From Bacillus cereus (GTDB lineage: Bacteria; Bacillota; Bacilli; Bacillales; Bacillaceae_G), in assembly GCF_025917685.1 (NCBI RefSeq), contig NZ_CP089518.1:436501-500500 (forward strand): a DNA stretch of 64,000 nucleotides. Reading direction: 5' to 3'. This document shows positions 53,356 through 63,464 of the stretch, piece after piece (position 1 is the stretch's first letter; each line of letters begins with the position of its first letter). Under the pieces are notes generated by a model that saw only the letters and a program-made list of their open reading frames with translations, was not told the DNA's origin and searched no databases. The position numbers and the translations under genes are program-made.

Positions 53356-53967
53356 ATGAGTACGGCAGGTCTATTTTCAATTTTTTTAATCGGAATTGCT
53401 TCTAATTTAGATAATGCAGGTGTTGGGATTGCATATGGCATTCGTAAAATTCGAATTTCGTGGTTTAATAATTTTATCATTGCATTTTTTGGATTTTTAT
53501 TTACTTTATTAGCTGGATTTTTTGGGAATTGGATCGCATTATTTATTTCAGAGTCTACGGCAAATTTGATTGGGGCAATTGTTTTAGGAATAATTGGAGT
53601 GTTTATTTTATGCCAGCCTTTTTTGAGTAAAAAAGAAACCATAGAATCTAAAGATGGTAGTGTACTTATGGGGATCTTACGTGATCCAGAAAAAGCAGAT
53701 TTTGATGGATCTAAAACAATTAGTTTTTCTGAAGCTATCATTTTAGGGGTGGCATTATCTATTAATAATATTGCAGGTGGATTTGATGCTGGAGTAACAA
53801 ATTTAAATCTTTGGCTTACAGCATGTATTTCTGGGGCGTTTAGTTTTATTTGTATTAGTGGTTTTGCGTATGTAGGAAAACGATTTTTAGCTGAATACTT
53901 AGGGAAATGGGCTACAGTTATTGCAGGCGTGTTATTAATTCTTATAGGGATAGATCAGTTATTATAA
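53356..53967 (+). CDS. ytaF: YtaF / MntP-family membrane protein
   Basis: A 203-residue membrane protein with six hydrophobic segments in two inverted repeats, matching sporulation membrane protein YtaF of the MntP family. Marks: GIASNLDNAGVGIAYGIRK and VALSINNIAGGFDAGV, whose Asn/Asp residues lie at the metal site of MntP exporters. GGGGTGA precedes the ATG at 53356. It may move Mn2+ or Ca2+; the ion is not proven. It is monocistronic, with a bidirectional terminator downstream. Confidence 0.87.
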   Translation: MSTAGLFSIFLIGIASNLDNAGVGIAYGIRKIRISWFNNFIIAFFGFLFTLLAGFFGNWIALFISESTANLIGAIVLGIIGVFILCQPFLSKKETIESKDGSVLMGILRDPEKADFDGSKTISFSEAIILGVALSINNIAGGFDAGVTNLNLWLTACISGAFSFICISGFAYVGKRFLAEYLGKWATVIAGVLLILIGIDQLL

Positions 53968-54103
53968 AAAATACAATGTTCGAGCATTTCCTCGGAAATA
54001 CTCGAATGAATCGCATATATCGACATCGGATATTTTCTTCTGTAAATGTAAAGTAGATATCGTATAAAAGTGCATTATGTATAAATATTTGTTAATAAAC
54101 ATT

Positions 54104-54129
54104 AAAAGCACCTACATAGGTGCTTTTTT
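54104..54129. terminator. Bidirectional terminator after ytaF
   Basis: AAAAGCACCT-ACAT-AGGTGCTTTTTT; it also closes the convergent minus-strand gene. Confidence 0.9.
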
Positions 54130-54469
54130 AACGTATATCTTCAATTAATTGTTCCGATTCTTCATGCATACTGTACTCACTTAATACTTGGATGCAAAGC
54201 CACTTTAATTCTTCGATAGTATGCTCAAGTTCTTCAGGAAGCACATGATGAATGTCTTCAAGTCCCATTCCGAAATGAATAAGCTCTAGTACTTGATCAT
54301 CGATGTTCCGATCCATTAATAATTCAAGCACCTCTAAATTGAATATGTATCGGTGAGCTTCATCGAGTGAAACAACTTTTAACTTCAAGCTTTCTACAAT
54401 ACTCAATATAAAAAGAAGAATTGTCTTTTCAAGAACAGGTTGTTTTTCCATTTGAAATATCAGTTTCAT
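54128..54469 (-). CDS. Hypothetical protein (DUF3969-like)
   Basis: A 113-residue acidic protein, mostly helical, without membrane segments. The pattern of a short N-terminal strand followed by TILLFILSIVESLKLKVVSLDEAHRYIF suggests the DUF3969 family, but I am not sure. GGAGGTG precedes the start. It is a single-gene unit. Function unknown. Confidence 0.65.
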   Translation of the reverse strand: MKLIFQMEKQPVLEKTILLFILSIVESLKLKVVSLDEAHRYIFNLEVLELLMDRNIDDQVLELIHFGMGLEDIHHVLPEELEHTIEELKWLCIQVLSEYSMHEESEQLIEDIR

Positions 54470-54530
54470 CTTTTACACCTCCACATATAGCGTTAGGTTG
54501 TACTATATTATTCAGGAGGGGGGAGCAAAT

Positions 54531-54578
54531 ATGCATAATAAAGCGAAACTTTCATTATTGTTTTTGTTTTGTTATTGA
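54531..54578 (+). CDS. Possible 15-residue hydrophobic peptide
   Basis: A very short ORF, MHNKAKLSLLFLFCY, follows an exceptionally strong ribosome binding site (AGGAGGGGGGAG) with a five-base spacer. It has a basic start and a hydrophobic end. Without a clear promoter or family it is only a candidate small protein. Confidence 0.3.
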   Translation: MHNKAKLSLLFLFCY

Positions 54579-54608
54579 TGATTGGTGAAACTAAATTTTT
54601 CGTGAAAT

Positions 54609-54634
54609 AAAAAATCCTGCTAGTATAGCAGGAT
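54609..54634 (-). terminator. Terminator of glsA
   Basis: ATCCTGCT-AGTA-TAGCAGGAT; on the minus strand T6 follows. Confidence 0.88.
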
Positions 54635-54645
54635 AACTTCCGAAT

Positions 54646-55575
54646 TTAAAATATACTCCAACCTTCTTGGGCAGAAAGTAATTCAAGAATTTTAAAACCA
54701 GCGATACTATTTCCGTTTGCATCTAAAGCGGGTCCGAAAATGCCGATTCCCATTTCGCCTTTTATGCAGCCGAAAATACCGCCCGCTACACCACTTTTTG
54801 CAGGGATTCCAACGCGAATTGCAAATTCACCAGATTCATTATACATCCCGCAAGTAACCATAAATGTTTTACAAATTTTTGTAATATGTTTAGGGATAAT
54901 TTGTTTTTTCTTGTATGGATCGTAGCCGTCCATTGCAAAAATTAAACCAATACGTGCTAAATCGATACAGTTTACTTCAACTGCACATTGACGAGTGTAT
55001 AAATCCATAAGTTCTTCAATGTCACAATCGATAATGCCGTTTTGTTTCATATAGTAACAAAGTGAACGGTTTAAGTAAGCAGTCTCTAATTCTGAATTGG
55101 CAACTTTAGAAGAATAGTTAATTGTAGGATTATCTGTTATTTCACGTACAAAATGAAGAATACGCTCCATTTTTTCTTCGTTATTTTTTCCAGCTAACAT
55201 GCTTGTAATAGCTAGTGCACCTGCATTAATCATTGGATTAAGCGGTTTGGAAGGACTTGTCGTTTCTAACTTAATAATAGAATTAAAAGGGTCACCAGTT
55301 GGCTCCATTCCAACTTTAGAAAATACATATTCTTCACCACGATCTAAAAGGGCAAGTGCAAGTGTAATTACTTTGGAAATACTTTGAAGAGTAAATAGTG
55401 TTTGTGAGTTGCCAGCATGGATATATTCTGTTTCTTTATGGAAAATGGCAATCCCTAGATCATCTGGATTTGCATTTCCTAGTTCGGGGATATAAGTAGC
55501 AAGTTTTCCTTTTTTCGTATATGGTTTTACTTGTTCTAACAACTGTTGTAAGTTGTTTGTTTCAATGCACTGCAT
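54646..55575 (-). CDS. glsA: Glutaminase A
   Basis: A 309-residue cytosolic serine-dependent glutaminase, converting glutamine to glutamate and ammonia. The beta-lactamase-like fold is recognised by the SxxK pair in [14 protein letters not shown], by [14 protein letters not shown], the catalytic tyrosine in [12 protein letters not shown], and SGVAGGIFG. The length agrees with the YbgJ/GlsA family (about 310). It is divergent from nagE, and 323 bases lie between them, holding the cre site on the nagE side. Confidence 0.93.
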   Translation of the reverse strand: MQCIETNNLQQLLEQVKPYTKKGKLATYIPELGNANPDDLGIAIFHKETEYIHAGNSQTLFTLQSISKVITLALALLDRGEEYVFSKVGMEPTGDPFNSIIKLETTSPSKPLNPMINAGALAITSMLAGKNNEEKMERILHFVREITDNPTINYSSKVANSELETAYLNRSLCYYMKQNGIIDCDIEELMDLYTRQCAVEVNCIDLARIGLIFAMDGYDPYKKKQIIPKHITKICKTFMVTCGMYNESGEFAIRVGIPAKSGVAGGIFGCIKGEMGIGIFGPALDANGNSIAGFKILELLSAQEGWSIF

Positions 55576-55831
55576 AGTACCAACGCTCCTATTTCGAATT
55601 AACTAAGTTTACTTTTCCCGATATGCTCGGAAATAAATAATAACATGAAAAAGTGGAATGATAAAACGAAAGTTATTTGTGTTATAATAAGTTTTTTTGT
55701 CTGTGTATTGTGTAGCTAACAAGGAGAATTTCCCTTTTATATAACAGTTTGGAAATAGAAAACTTATCCATAAAAAGTTCGAAAATAAAAACTACACATC
55801 TATACAACTATATGTTATTATGATTATGTAA

Positions 55832-55847
55832 TAGAAAGCGTTTTCTA
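55832..55847. promoter_or_regulatory. CcpA cre site upstream of nagE
   Basis: TAGAAAGCGTTTTCTA is a near-perfect cre palindrome (core AAAGCGTTTT) 52 bases before the nagE start codon. It predicts glucose repression. The rest of the 323-base gap shows no gene. Confidence 0.78.
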
Positions 55848-55898
55848 AAGCGTACTTATAATGATAACGATTTCATAAATTTGATAGGGGGAATTAAA

Positions 55899-57392
55899 AT
55901 GTTGCAGTTTTTACAACGTATTGGTAAAGCGTTAATGCTTCCAATCGCCGTACTACCAGCAGCAGGATTATTGCTTCGTTTAGGACAAGAAGACGTATTT
56001 AATATTCCTGTTATGGCACAGGCCGGTGCAGCAATTTTTGATAATTTAGCACTTATTTTTGCAATTGGTGTTGCAATCGGTTTGTCTATTGATGGTAGTG
56101 GAGCAGCTGGACTTGCTGGGGCAATCGGATATCTTGTTTTACAAAATACAACGAATGCTTTAAGTAAGGCGTATTCAGCAGCAGAGCTGAATGATAAATT
56201 AAAAAGTGTTCAAGATTTAGTCGGTTCAGTAGATCCAACTAAATTAGCAGATACAATGACAAAAGTTTCAAAAGCAGCGGCGTTAACGCCGAAAATAAAT
56301 ATGGCCATACTTGGTGGTATTATTGCTGGGGTTGTTGCTGGATTACTATATAACAAATTCCATAAGATTAAATTACCAGAATGGTTAGGTTTCTTTGCGG
56401 GGAAACGTTTCGTACCAATCATTACTTCTATTGTAATGCTTCTTTTAGGATTAGTATTCGGTCAAGTTTGGCCAACAATTCAAAGTGGTATTGATGCGGT
56501 AGCACACGGCATCGTGAACTTAGGTTCAGTTGGTGCTGGTTTATTCGGATTATTAAACCGTTTATTAATCCCAATCGGTTTACACCATGTAATGAACACA
56601 TACTTCTGGTTTGTACTTGGTGACTTTACAAATGCAGCTGGTGATATCGTTCATGGTGATATTGCACGCTTCTTTGCAAAAGATCCATCAGCAGGTATGT
56701 TCATGACTGGTTTCTTCCCGATCATGATGTTCGGTTTACCAGCAGCGTGTTTCGCAATGATTGCGGCTGCTAAACCAGAGAAACGTAAGATGGTTACAGG
56801 TATGTTAGGTGGTCTAGCATTAACTTCATTCTTAACTGGTATTACAGAACCAATTGAATTCTCATTCATGTTCTTATCACCAGTATTATACGGTATTCAT
56901 GCAGTGTTAACAGGTCTTTCTTTATTCATTACAACAACACTTGGCATTCACGATGGTTTCTCATTTAGTGCCGGTGCAATCGATTACGTTTTAAACTTTG
57001 GTATTGCAACAAAACCAGTACTGCTAGCCGGAATCGGTTTAATTTACGCAGCAATTTACTTCGTTGTATTCTACTTCTTAATTAAGAAGTTCGATTTAAA
57101 AACTCCTGGTCGTGAAGATGACGATGAGTTAGCTGAAGAGGGTGATGCACCAGTTGCAGGCTCAATTGGTGAAACTTACGTAGCAGCTTTAGGTGGAAAA
57201 GAAAACTTAACAGTTATTGATAACTGTGCAACACGTTTACGCTTACAAGTGAAAGATGCTGGTCAAGTAAACGAAGCAGCATTAAAACGTGCTGGTGCAA
57301 AAGGTGTTATGAAATTAAGTAACACAAGTGTACAAGTTATCGTAGGTACAAATGTTGAATCTGTTGCCGATGATATGAAAAAACACGTATAA
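55899..57392 (+). CDS. nagE: N-acetylglucosamine-specific PTS permease, EIICB
   Basis: A 497-residue phosphotransferase permease that imports N-acetylglucosamine and phosphorylates it. The EIIC domain (residues 1-400) has about ten membrane segments with LLIPIGLHHVMNTYFWF and GITEPIEFSFMFLSP; the EIIB domain follows a DDDELAEEG linker and contains the phosphocysteine in VIDNCATRLRLQVKD. There is no EIIA domain, so it relies on another EIIA-Glc-type protein. The ATG at 55899 is eight bases after GGGGGG; an upstream ATG at 55881 is rejected. Confidence 0.92.
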   Translation: MLQFLQRIGKALMLPIAVLPAAGLLLRLGQEDVFNIPVMAQAGAAIFDNLALIFAIGVAIGLSIDGSGAAGLAGAIGYLVLQNTTNALSKAYSAAELNDKLKSVQDLVGSVDPTKLADTMTKVSKAAALTPKINMAILGGIIAGVVAGLLYNKFHKIKLPEWLGFFAGKRFVPIITSIVMLLLGLVFGQVWPTIQSGIDAVAHGIVNLGSVGAGLFGLLNRLLIPIGLHHVMNTYFWFVLGDFTNAAGDIVHGDIARFFAKDPSAGMFMTGFFPIMMFGLPAACFAMIAAAKPEKRKMVTGMLGGLALTSFLTGITEPIEFSFMFLSPVLYGIHAVLTGLSLFITTTLGIHDGFSFSAGAIDYVLNFGIATKPVLLAGIGLIYAAIYFVVFYFLIKKFDLKTPGREDDDELAEEGDAPVAGSIGETYVAALGGKENLTVIDNCATRLRLQVKDAGQVNEAALKRAGAKGVMKLSNTSVQVIVGTNVESVADDMKKHV

Positions 57393-57402
57393 ATAGTTAG
57401 AT

Positions 57403-57460
57403 AAGAGGATATCCAAAAAGATTGATAACACCAGTCTTTTACAGGATATCCTCTTTTATT
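57403..57460 (+). terminator. Terminator of nagE
   Basis: AAGAGGATATCC and GGATATCCTCTT arms enclose a smaller inner stem (AAAAGATTG / CAGTCTTTT), followed by TTT. Confidence 0.82.
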
Positions 57461-57656
57461 ATGTTGAAATTTTAAAGGGAATCTTACTTTTGTAAATTTT
57501 CTTTTTCTTTTTTACACATATAGGTTGGTAATATGTTCAGCGCGTGATAAAGTAGGGATGACATAGAATGGAGTGTCTATAATCTACTGAAATGATTTGG
57601 AAAAAGTCTTATGTAGGTGAATTAAATTATCGGTAAATAAGGGGAAAAAGGCAATC

Positions 57657-58901
57657 ATGGATCAGGAAAAAAATAATGCGAATGGGAAAGCACGTCGGCC
57701 GATTGTATACATAAAAAGAACAATCATTCTCGTCTTACTATTATCACTTGTATATTTCATGTATACAAAAATTGTTGCGCATAATAAGAAAGAGGAAACT
57801 TTAAAAGCGGCAGCAGAAATGAAAAAACAAGAAGAGCTAAAAAAGAAAGAAGAAGAAAAAAAGAAGCAAGAAGTACAAAAACAAAAAGAGCAGGAAAAAC
57901 AAGTGAAGCAAGCACAAGCTGTGGAGAAGCCTGCTGAGGGACCACCTCAAGAAATTAATGAAAATGCTCAATTGGATCAATATTTACAGAGCATGGGATT
58001 TAGTGGGACAGCTGTTATTGTGAAGAATGGGAAAGTTCTTGTGAATAAAGGATACGGCATGGCGAATAAAGAGAAGCAAGTGCCGAATAATTCAGAGACG
58101 ACCTTTTATATTGGTTCTATTTCAAAAGCATTTGTAGCGACTGCTATTATGCAATTAAAAGATCAAAATAAGTTACAAGTAGAGGATACAGTTGCAAAGT
58201 ATATTCCAGACTTTCCTCAAGGTAATAGCATTCAGTTAAAACATTTATTAACACATACATCAGGCATTCCGGAATATGAGCAGGGAAAAGAGGATATTTC
58301 TCATGAAGAACTGATAAAGCGGATAGGAAATCAAAAGCGTATCGGGAGTCCAGGAGAGAAATGGAAGTATTCCGATTCGAACTACTCTATACTTGCTTAC
58401 ATTGCTGAGAAGGTAAGTGGACAGTCGCTCGAAGAATATATAAAACAACATATTTTTGCGATTGCGGGTATGAAACATTCTGGTTTTGGTACAGCGTTGG
58501 AACAAACAAGATTCCCATCAACGGGTTATAAAATAGTGAATAACAATATGACAACACCTAATATTCCGAGCATGTCACAACTATATGGTTGTGGTGATAT
58601 ATATACGAGCGCACATGATTTATATTTATTTAATGAAGCACTCTTTTCTGGAAAATTAATTTCAAAAGAGAGTTATAATCAAATGTTTACAGCCGTGAAA
58701 AAGGATTATGGATTTGGCTGGTATGTAGATCCAGGAAGCTATTCAAATCATGGTGTAATGCCAGGTTGGAATTGCTTAAATGGTTTTAGTAAAAATGGCA
58801 GTGTATATGTGGTTTTATTATCTAACATTCAAAATAACATTAAATCATTTGGAAAAGTGAATAACGATATTTATACGATGTTGCGGAATATTGAAGTGTA
58901 A
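57657..58901 (+). CDS. Membrane-anchored serine beta-lactamase-like / D-alanyl-D-alanine carboxypeptidase-type hydrolase
   Basis: A 414-residue protein: cytoplasmic start, an uncleaved membrane anchor (about residues 20-40), a long Lys/Glu-rich coiled coil (about 45-95), then a class C beta-lactamase-like domain. The nucleophile motif is SISK in FYIGSISKAFVATA, and the second motif is YSDSNYSIL (YxN). It probably acts on wall peptides or D-amino acid esters; it may not hydrolyse beta-lactams. AAGGGG precedes the ATG. It is a single-gene unit; the gap 57461-57656 shows no other gene. Confidence 0.85.
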   Translation: MDQEKNNANGKARRPIVYIKRTIILVLLLSLVYFMYTKIVAHNKKEETLKAAAEMKKQEELKKKEEEKKKQEVQKQKEQEKQVKQAQAVEKPAEGPPQEINENAQLDQYLQSMGFSGTAVIVKNGKVLVNKGYGMANKEKQVPNNSETTFYIGSISKAFVATAIMQLKDQNKLQVEDTVAKYIPDFPQGNSIQLKHLLTHTSGIPEYEQGKEDISHEELIKRIGNQKRIGSPGEKWKYSDSNYSILAYIAEKVSGQSLEEYIKQHIFAIAGMKHSGFGTALEQTRFPSTGYKIVNNNMTTPNIPSMSQLYGCGDIYTSAHDLYLFNEALFSGKLISKESYNQMFTAVKKDYGFGWYVDPGSYSNHGVMPGWNCLNGFSKNGSVYVVLLSNIQNNIKSFGKVNNDIYTMLRNIEV

Positions 58902-58931
58902 AAGACTATCCTTTTGGATAGTCTTTTTTCA
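58902..58931 (+). terminator. Terminator of the serine hydrolase gene
   Basis: AAGACTATCC-TTTT-GGATAGTCTTTTTT. Confidence 0.9.
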
Positions 58932-59094
58932 TGCTCAGGAAATATATCCACAATTATTACTTAATGTAATACAAAAATAATCAATATATTCTAGAAAATG
59001 TATGCCTTACCTATCACAAAAAAAGCCTGCTTTGTATAAATTAAGATGTATGGATGTAAATTTTATACTTTAAAAATAATAGGAGGAGAAGCAT

Positions 59095-59496
59095 ATGTGT
59101 CTGTTCAGAAAATATTGGCATAAATTATCCCGACTGTTTAATAGACAATTAGGCTATTTTTTAGATGACAAGTTACTGCCTGCTGTGGAACGACTTTTAT
59201 TTTCACAAAACTTCGCAAAGTTTATTCAAAGAAATTCTAAGCAAGCTACGGAAGATTTTATAGAATCAAGTCAATTCCAATCTATTATTTGTAACATTTT
59301 AAAAGAATGTAATACATCACCATTTAAAGAAATTGCAAAGCAGTATTTAGGTAAAAACGTCGAAATTACTGTGACAGTTGGACAGTTAACGGGTGTTATT
59401 GTAGCAGTTGGTGACGATTTCTTAACACTACAAGAAGGAATAGGAACTGAAGTTTTATTACCATTTACAAGTATTATATCAATTAAAGAAGTGTAA
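59095..59496 (+). CDS. DUF2642-like protein 1, first gene of polysaccharide operon
   Basis: A 133-residue protein with a basic helical N-terminus (RKYWHKLSRLFNRQ) and a C-terminal barrel-like segment (LGKNVEITVTVGQLTGVIVAVGDDFLTLQEG...LLPFTSIISI) that resembles the small DUF2642 proteins found near Bacillus spore coat genes. AGGAGGAGAAG precedes the ATG. It leads an operon with a second DUF2642 protein and sugar-polymer enzymes; a scaffolding role on the spore surface is possible but unproven. Confidence 0.6.
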   Translation: MCLFRKYWHKLSRLFNRQLGYFLDDKLLPAVERLLFSQNFAKFIQRNSKQATEDFIESSQFQSIICNILKECNTSPFKEIAKQYLGKNVEITVTVGQLTGVIVAVGDDFLTLQEGIGTEVLLPFTSIISIKEV

Positions 59497-59512
59497 GAAA
59501 GGAGACTTATAT

Positions 59513-59707
59513 ATGTTATTTACTGATGAATTGCGTAACCATGTTGGTGAGTTAGTGCAAGTTGTGACAGCTGTAGAAATTGTTGCAGGCATTCTTTTAT
59601 CTGTGACGGATGGAGCAGTAAGTGTTCGTACTTCTCCTTCTTATGGACCACCGGAAGATGTACTTGTACGCATGCCTATTATTTCTTATGTTCGCTTGGA
59701 AGGGTAA
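59513..59707 (+). CDS. DUF2642-like protein 2
   Basis: A 64-residue protein with the same barrel pattern (HVGELVQVVTAVEIVAGILLSVTDGAVSVRTSP...MPIISYVRLEG), like DUF2642/YuzF-type proteins. It starts 16 bases after the preceding gene with AAAGGAG and ends 13 bases before the glycosyltransferase start. The pairing of two such proteins suggests they interact. Function unknown. Confidence 0.65.
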   Translation: MLFTDELRNHVGELVQVVTAVEIVAGILLSVTDGAVSVRTSPSYGPPEDVLVRMPIISYVRLEG

Positions 59708-59720
59708 GAGTGATGCAAGT

Positions 59721-61268
59721 ATGAAAGTATCAGTTGTTATTCCAGTGCATAATGAAGCAAGTACTTTATCACAAGTTTTAGTAGAAGTGGAGAAGCTCGA
59801 GCCTTATGAAATTATCGTAGTAGATAATGGATCGACAGATGAGACAAAGGAAATAGCCGTCCAACATCATTGCCATGTAATTTATTATAAATATTCTCTT
59901 GGCAATGATGTTGGACGGGCAATTGGAGCTAGAGAAGCAAAAGGTGACATCGTATTATTTTTAGATGGTGATATCGTTATTGATAATATAGAGCTACAAC
60001 GTTTTGTGAAAGGAATCCAGCAGGGGCATCAAATTGTTGTGAATAATTTAACTTGGTCTGTGTATTTAAAGGTGAGACCACATTATACGACAGTTGGAAA
60101 ATGTATGTTGAATCGTTATTTGAATAAAAAAGAGCTTGTTGTCGGATCTTTAATCGCAATTCCACATGCGATGAGTAGAGAAGTTATCAAGAGGCTTGGA
60201 TGGTGGAATTTAGCAGATCCAGCATTATTTCAAGCAATGGCGATGTCTAGAGGAGTAGATATTGTCGATATGGCTTCGGTCGATGTAATTCACACAAATA
60301 AAATTCGTCCTGTGCATACTGGCACATCACCTGGTTCTCCTTATCCGAAAGCGACTAGTCGTATTATGGGTGATCATTTACGTGCTTTGCAATATGTAAT
60401 CGAAACATATGGTAAACGTGGCGGTTTTTCGGAGGGAAACAGGGATAGAGAGTTTATAGGGAAGTATAAACCAGCTTTATTACAAAAGGAAAAGGCGAAA
60501 TATAGTGCGATTATACCAGTGTCAGAAGAAAAAATGACTATCAGATCTGTTATACAAGAAGTGAAAAAAGCAGGTGTAGATGAAATTATAGTTGTTGCGA
60601 ATGGAGCAGATGATGAGACGATTAAACAAGCAAAGTTAGAGAATGTTATTGTAGTGGAATTCACGAAGGCGCTTGGACATAATGTAGCACGAGCGATAGG
60701 GGCTATGCATGCTACGGCAGATATTTGTTTATTTGTTGATGGTGACTTTGCTATTCCGGCAAAAAAACTAATTCCATTTTTGCATGCTATTGAAGACGGG
60801 AATGATGTGGCGTTAAATGATTTGCAATGTTTGTTAGATATGTTTCATCCAGCAGATCCAATTAGTATGGGGAAATATTTCGTGAATTTGGTAGCAAAAC
60901 GACCAGACTTATGGAACAACTCGTTAACGGCAGTACCACATGCTATGCGTAAAAAGGTAATAGAGAAAATTGGGTATGATTCTCTTATCATTCCACCATT
61001 AGCTCAAATGAAAGCTATTTTAGAAGAGTGTTCTATTACAGCAGTGGAATTTGTAGATGTTATAAAAACAAATCGAGTACGCCCAGAGCAACATGGGTTT
61101 GTAAATGGACGTATTCCAGCATTTGACCGTATTTTTGGTGATCAGCTTGAGGCGATTGCGTATTTATTACAATATAAGGACGAACGCGGAGGATTTACAG
61201 ATGGAGAGCGGGATAGAGATATAATTCAACAATTGAGAAAGGAAGAAGAAAATATAGATGGATGCTAG
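59721..61268 (+). CDS. Tandem-duplicated GT2 glycosyltransferase
   Basis: A 515-residue protein made of two homologous GT-A domains. Each has IPV (residue 6 region and 265 region), [18 protein letters not shown] / [14 protein letters not shown], and a DGD metal motif (LFLDGDIVI / LFVDGDFAI), then IPHAM or VPHAM. The first domain has the DNGSTDE motif; in the second it is ANGADDE. The ATG at 59721 is chosen because upstream residues overlap the previous gene. It probably adds sugars to a surface polysaccharide. The gene overlaps the dehydrogenase gene by 11 bases. Confidence 0.87.
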   Translation: MKVSVVIPVHNEASTLSQVLVEVEKLEPYEIIVVDNGSTDETKEIAVQHHCHVIYYKYSLGNDVGRAIGAREAKGDIVLFLDGDIVIDNIELQRFVKGIQQGHQIVVNNLTWSVYLKVRPHYTTVGKCMLNRYLNKKELVVGSLIAIPHAMSREVIKRLGWWNLADPALFQAMAMSRGVDIVDMASVDVIHTNKIRPVHTGTSPGSPYPKATSRIMGDHLRALQYVIETYGKRGGFSEGNRDREFIGKYKPALLQKEKAKYSAIIPVSEEKMTIRSVIQEVKKAGVDEIIVVANGADDETIKQAKLENVIVVEFTKALGHNVARAIGAMHATADICLFVDGDFAIPAKKLIPFLHAIEDGNDVALNDLQCLLDMFHPADPISMGKYFVNLVAKRPDLWNNSLTAVPHAMRKKVIEKIGYDSLIIPPLAQMKAILEECSITAVEFVDVIKTNRVRPEQHGFVNGRIPAFDRIFGDQLEAIAYLLQYKDERGGFTDGERDRDIIQQLRKEEENIDGC

Positions 61269-62502
61269 TAGTAAAGTAACCATTATTGGATTAGGATATG
61301 TTGGTCTTCCTTTGGCTGTCCTTTTTGCAGAAAGAGGACATGCTGTACTTGGATTAGATAAAGATACTAGGAAGATAGAATTAATAATCAAAGGAGAAAG
61401 TTATATTCCTGATGTTTCTTCTAGCGTATTACAAAATTTATTGAACGAGAGAAAATTAATAGTAAATACACCAGATAAAGGTGTTACGGAGTTCCAAAAT
61501 AGTGAGTATGTTATTGTGACTGTGCCAACGCCAATTAATGAGAATAAAGAACCCGATTTAAGTGCCCTCGTTTCAGCCTCTTATTATATACAACAACACC
61601 TTAAAAAAGGACAAACCTTCATTTTTGAAAGCTCCACATATCCAGGTACACTGGAGGAAGTTATCATTCCTATTATTTCTCAAACAGGTAAAAAGGTAGG
61701 AGAAGATTATTATATTGGGTATTCTCCAGAGCGAATTGATCCAGCGAATAGCCAGTATTCAGTCGAAACAATTCCAAAAGTTATTAGTGGACAAACCGAG
61801 CAGTGTAAACAAAAAGTACAGGATTTGTATAGCACTATATTTGATGTAGTCGTTCCAGTTAGCTCTCCGAAAGTAGCCGAGATGTGTAAGCTATTTGAAA
61901 ATATTCAGCGCTTAGTTAATATTTCATTAGTAAATGAGTTAAATATACTTTGTGAAAGTTTGAATATTAATTTTTATGAGGCGCTTGAAGCTGCATCTAC
62001 AAAACCGTTTGGATTTACTCCGTATTGGCCAGGTCCAGGAATAGGGGGACATTGTATCCCGGTAGATCCTTTGTATTTTCAATGGAGAATAAGAAAGGCT
62101 GGAGCAATTAGTCAATTAATTGAGGCAGCACATGTAATTAATGAAGAAATGCCAGAGAAAATAATCGGGAAAGTAAAAGGTGTGATGCAATCACCAGCAA
62201 CGGTTTTAATTGTAGGGATTGCATATAAGAAAGATGTAAATGATTTGAGAGAATCACCAGCGTTGCCAATTATTCAATTATTAATAAAAGAAGGATACAA
62301 GATAGAATATCATGATCCGTATATTTCTACAGCGAAAATTGGAGATACACTATATCAATCCGTCCCATTAGATGAACAAATAATTAAAGAAGCGGATTGT
62401 ATTTTAATTGTAACGGATCACTCTAATATCGATTGGAATCTATTTAAAGGAATTGAGCGATTAATAGATACACGTGGAATTATAAAGAAGGTGAGTGTAT
62501 GA
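61258..62502 (+). CDS. UDP-sugar dehydrogenase (WecC/UDP-glucose DH family)
   Basis: A 414-residue NAD-dependent enzyme that oxidises a nucleotide sugar (UDP-glucose, -GlcNAc or -ManNAc) to its uronic acid. The Rossmann start is [13 protein letters not shown]; the substrate site has VTVPTP; the catalytic cysteine lies in [13 protein letters not shown]; and a UDP-binding domain closes the chain ([17 protein letters not shown]). It begins inside the previous gene and its stop overlaps the ATG of the epimerase gene. The WecC-like pattern ([12 protein letters not shown]) suggests a hexosaminuronic product, but this is not certain. Confidence 0.92.
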   Translation: MDASSKVTIIGLGYVGLPLAVLFAERGHAVLGLDKDTRKIELIIKGESYIPDVSSSVLQNLLNERKLIVNTPDKGVTEFQNSEYVIVTVPTPINENKEPDLSALVSASYYIQQHLKKGQTFIFESSTYPGTLEEVIIPIISQTGKKVGEDYYIGYSPERIDPANSQYSVETIPKVISGQTEQCKQKVQDLYSTIFDVVVPVSSPKVAEMCKLFENIQRLVNISLVNELNILCESLNINFYEALEAASTKPFGFTPYWPGPGIGGHCIPVDPLYFQWRIRKAGAISQLIEAAHVINEEMPEKIIGKVKGVMQSPATVLIVGIAYKKDVNDLRESPALPIIQLLIKEGYKIEYHDPYISTAKIGDTLYQSVPLDEQIIKEADCILIVTDHSNIDWNLFKGIERLIDTRGIIKKVSV

Positions 62503-63464
62503 GTAAGAAATGTTTAATTACAGGTGGGGCAGGATTTATTGGATCGCATTTAGCTGAAGAGCTGGTGAAAAGAGGTTATGTGGTCACAATCGTTGATAAC
62601 TTCTATAAAGGAAAAAATAAATATCATGATGAGTTAATGAAAGAAATTCGGGTTATTCCAATAAGTGTTTTAGATAAAAATTCTATTTATGAATTAGTAA
62701 ATCAACATGATGTAGTATTTCATTTAGCGGCAATTTTAGGTGTAAAAACGACAATGGAAAAGAGTATAGAGCTTATTGAAACGAATTTTGATGGAACGAG
62801 AAACATTTTACAAGCAGCGCTAAAAGGAAAGAAGAAAGTAGTCTTTGCGTCTACTTCAGAAGTATATGGTAAGGCAAAGCCACCCTTCTCTGAAGAGGGG
62901 GATCGATTATACGGGGCAACTTCTAAAATACGTTGGAGTTATGCGGTGTGTAAAACGTTAGAAGAAACATTATGTTTAGGATACGCTTTAGAAGGTTTAC
63001 CTATAACGGTTGTTCGTTATTTTAATATTTATGGTCCAAGAGCGAAAGATGGTCCGTATGCAGGGGTAATCCCACGATTTATCAGTGCGGCCTTGCAAGG
63101 AGAAGACATCCTTGTATATGGAGATGGAATGCAGACGCGTTGCTTTACGCATGTAAGTGATGCGGTAGAGGCAACGATTCGAGCGATGGATGAGAAGGTA
63201 AATGGTGAGATTATTAATATAGGTTCTGAGAATGAAAAAAGTATAAAAGAAGTAGCAGAAGTAATTAAAAAGCTAACGAAATCTTCTTCAAAGATTGTCC
63301 AAGTTCCTTTCGAAGAGGTATACCCATATGGCTTTGAAGAAATTCCAAATAGAAGACCGGATGTAACGAAATTAAAAGAACTTGTGCAGTTTCAAGCGAC
63401 AGTAACGTGGGAACAAGGATTGAAAGAAACTATTAAGTGGTTTCGTGAAGAAAATAATGGCTAA
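62499..63464 (+). CDS. NAD-dependent sugar epimerase/dehydratase (SDR)
   Basis: A 321-residue extended short-chain dehydrogenase. The NAD site is [15 protein letters not shown], the catalytic pair is in SYAVCK (YxxxK), with a serine in FASTSEVYG, and [19 protein letters not shown] follows. It resembles UDP-glucose 4-epimerase and UDP-glucuronate epimerase/decarboxylase groups. Coming after a UDP-sugar dehydrogenase, it may epimerise or decarboxylate a uronic sugar nucleotide. The ATGA overlap with the upstream gene shows coupling. Confidence 0.9.
   Translation: MSKKCLITGGAGFIGSHLAEELVKRGYVVTIVDNFYKGKNKYHDELMKEIRVIPISVLDKNSIYELVNQHDVVFHLAAILGVKTTMEKSIELIETNFDGTRNILQAALKGKKKVVFASTSEVYGKAKPPFSEEGDRLYGATSKIRWSYAVCKTLEETLCLGYALEGLPITVVRYFNIYGPRAKDGPYAGVIPRFISAALQGEDILVYGDGMQTRCFTHVSDAVEATIRAMDEKVNGEIINIGSENEKSIKEVAEVIKKLTKSSSKIVQVPFEEVYPYGFEEIPNRRPDVTKLKELVQFQATVTWEQGLKETIKWFREENNG

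Noticed and set aside
53244..53741. 165-codon minus-strand ORF antisense to ytaF
   Set aside because: It lies opposite a clear membrane protein gene and overlaps the divergent promoter region.
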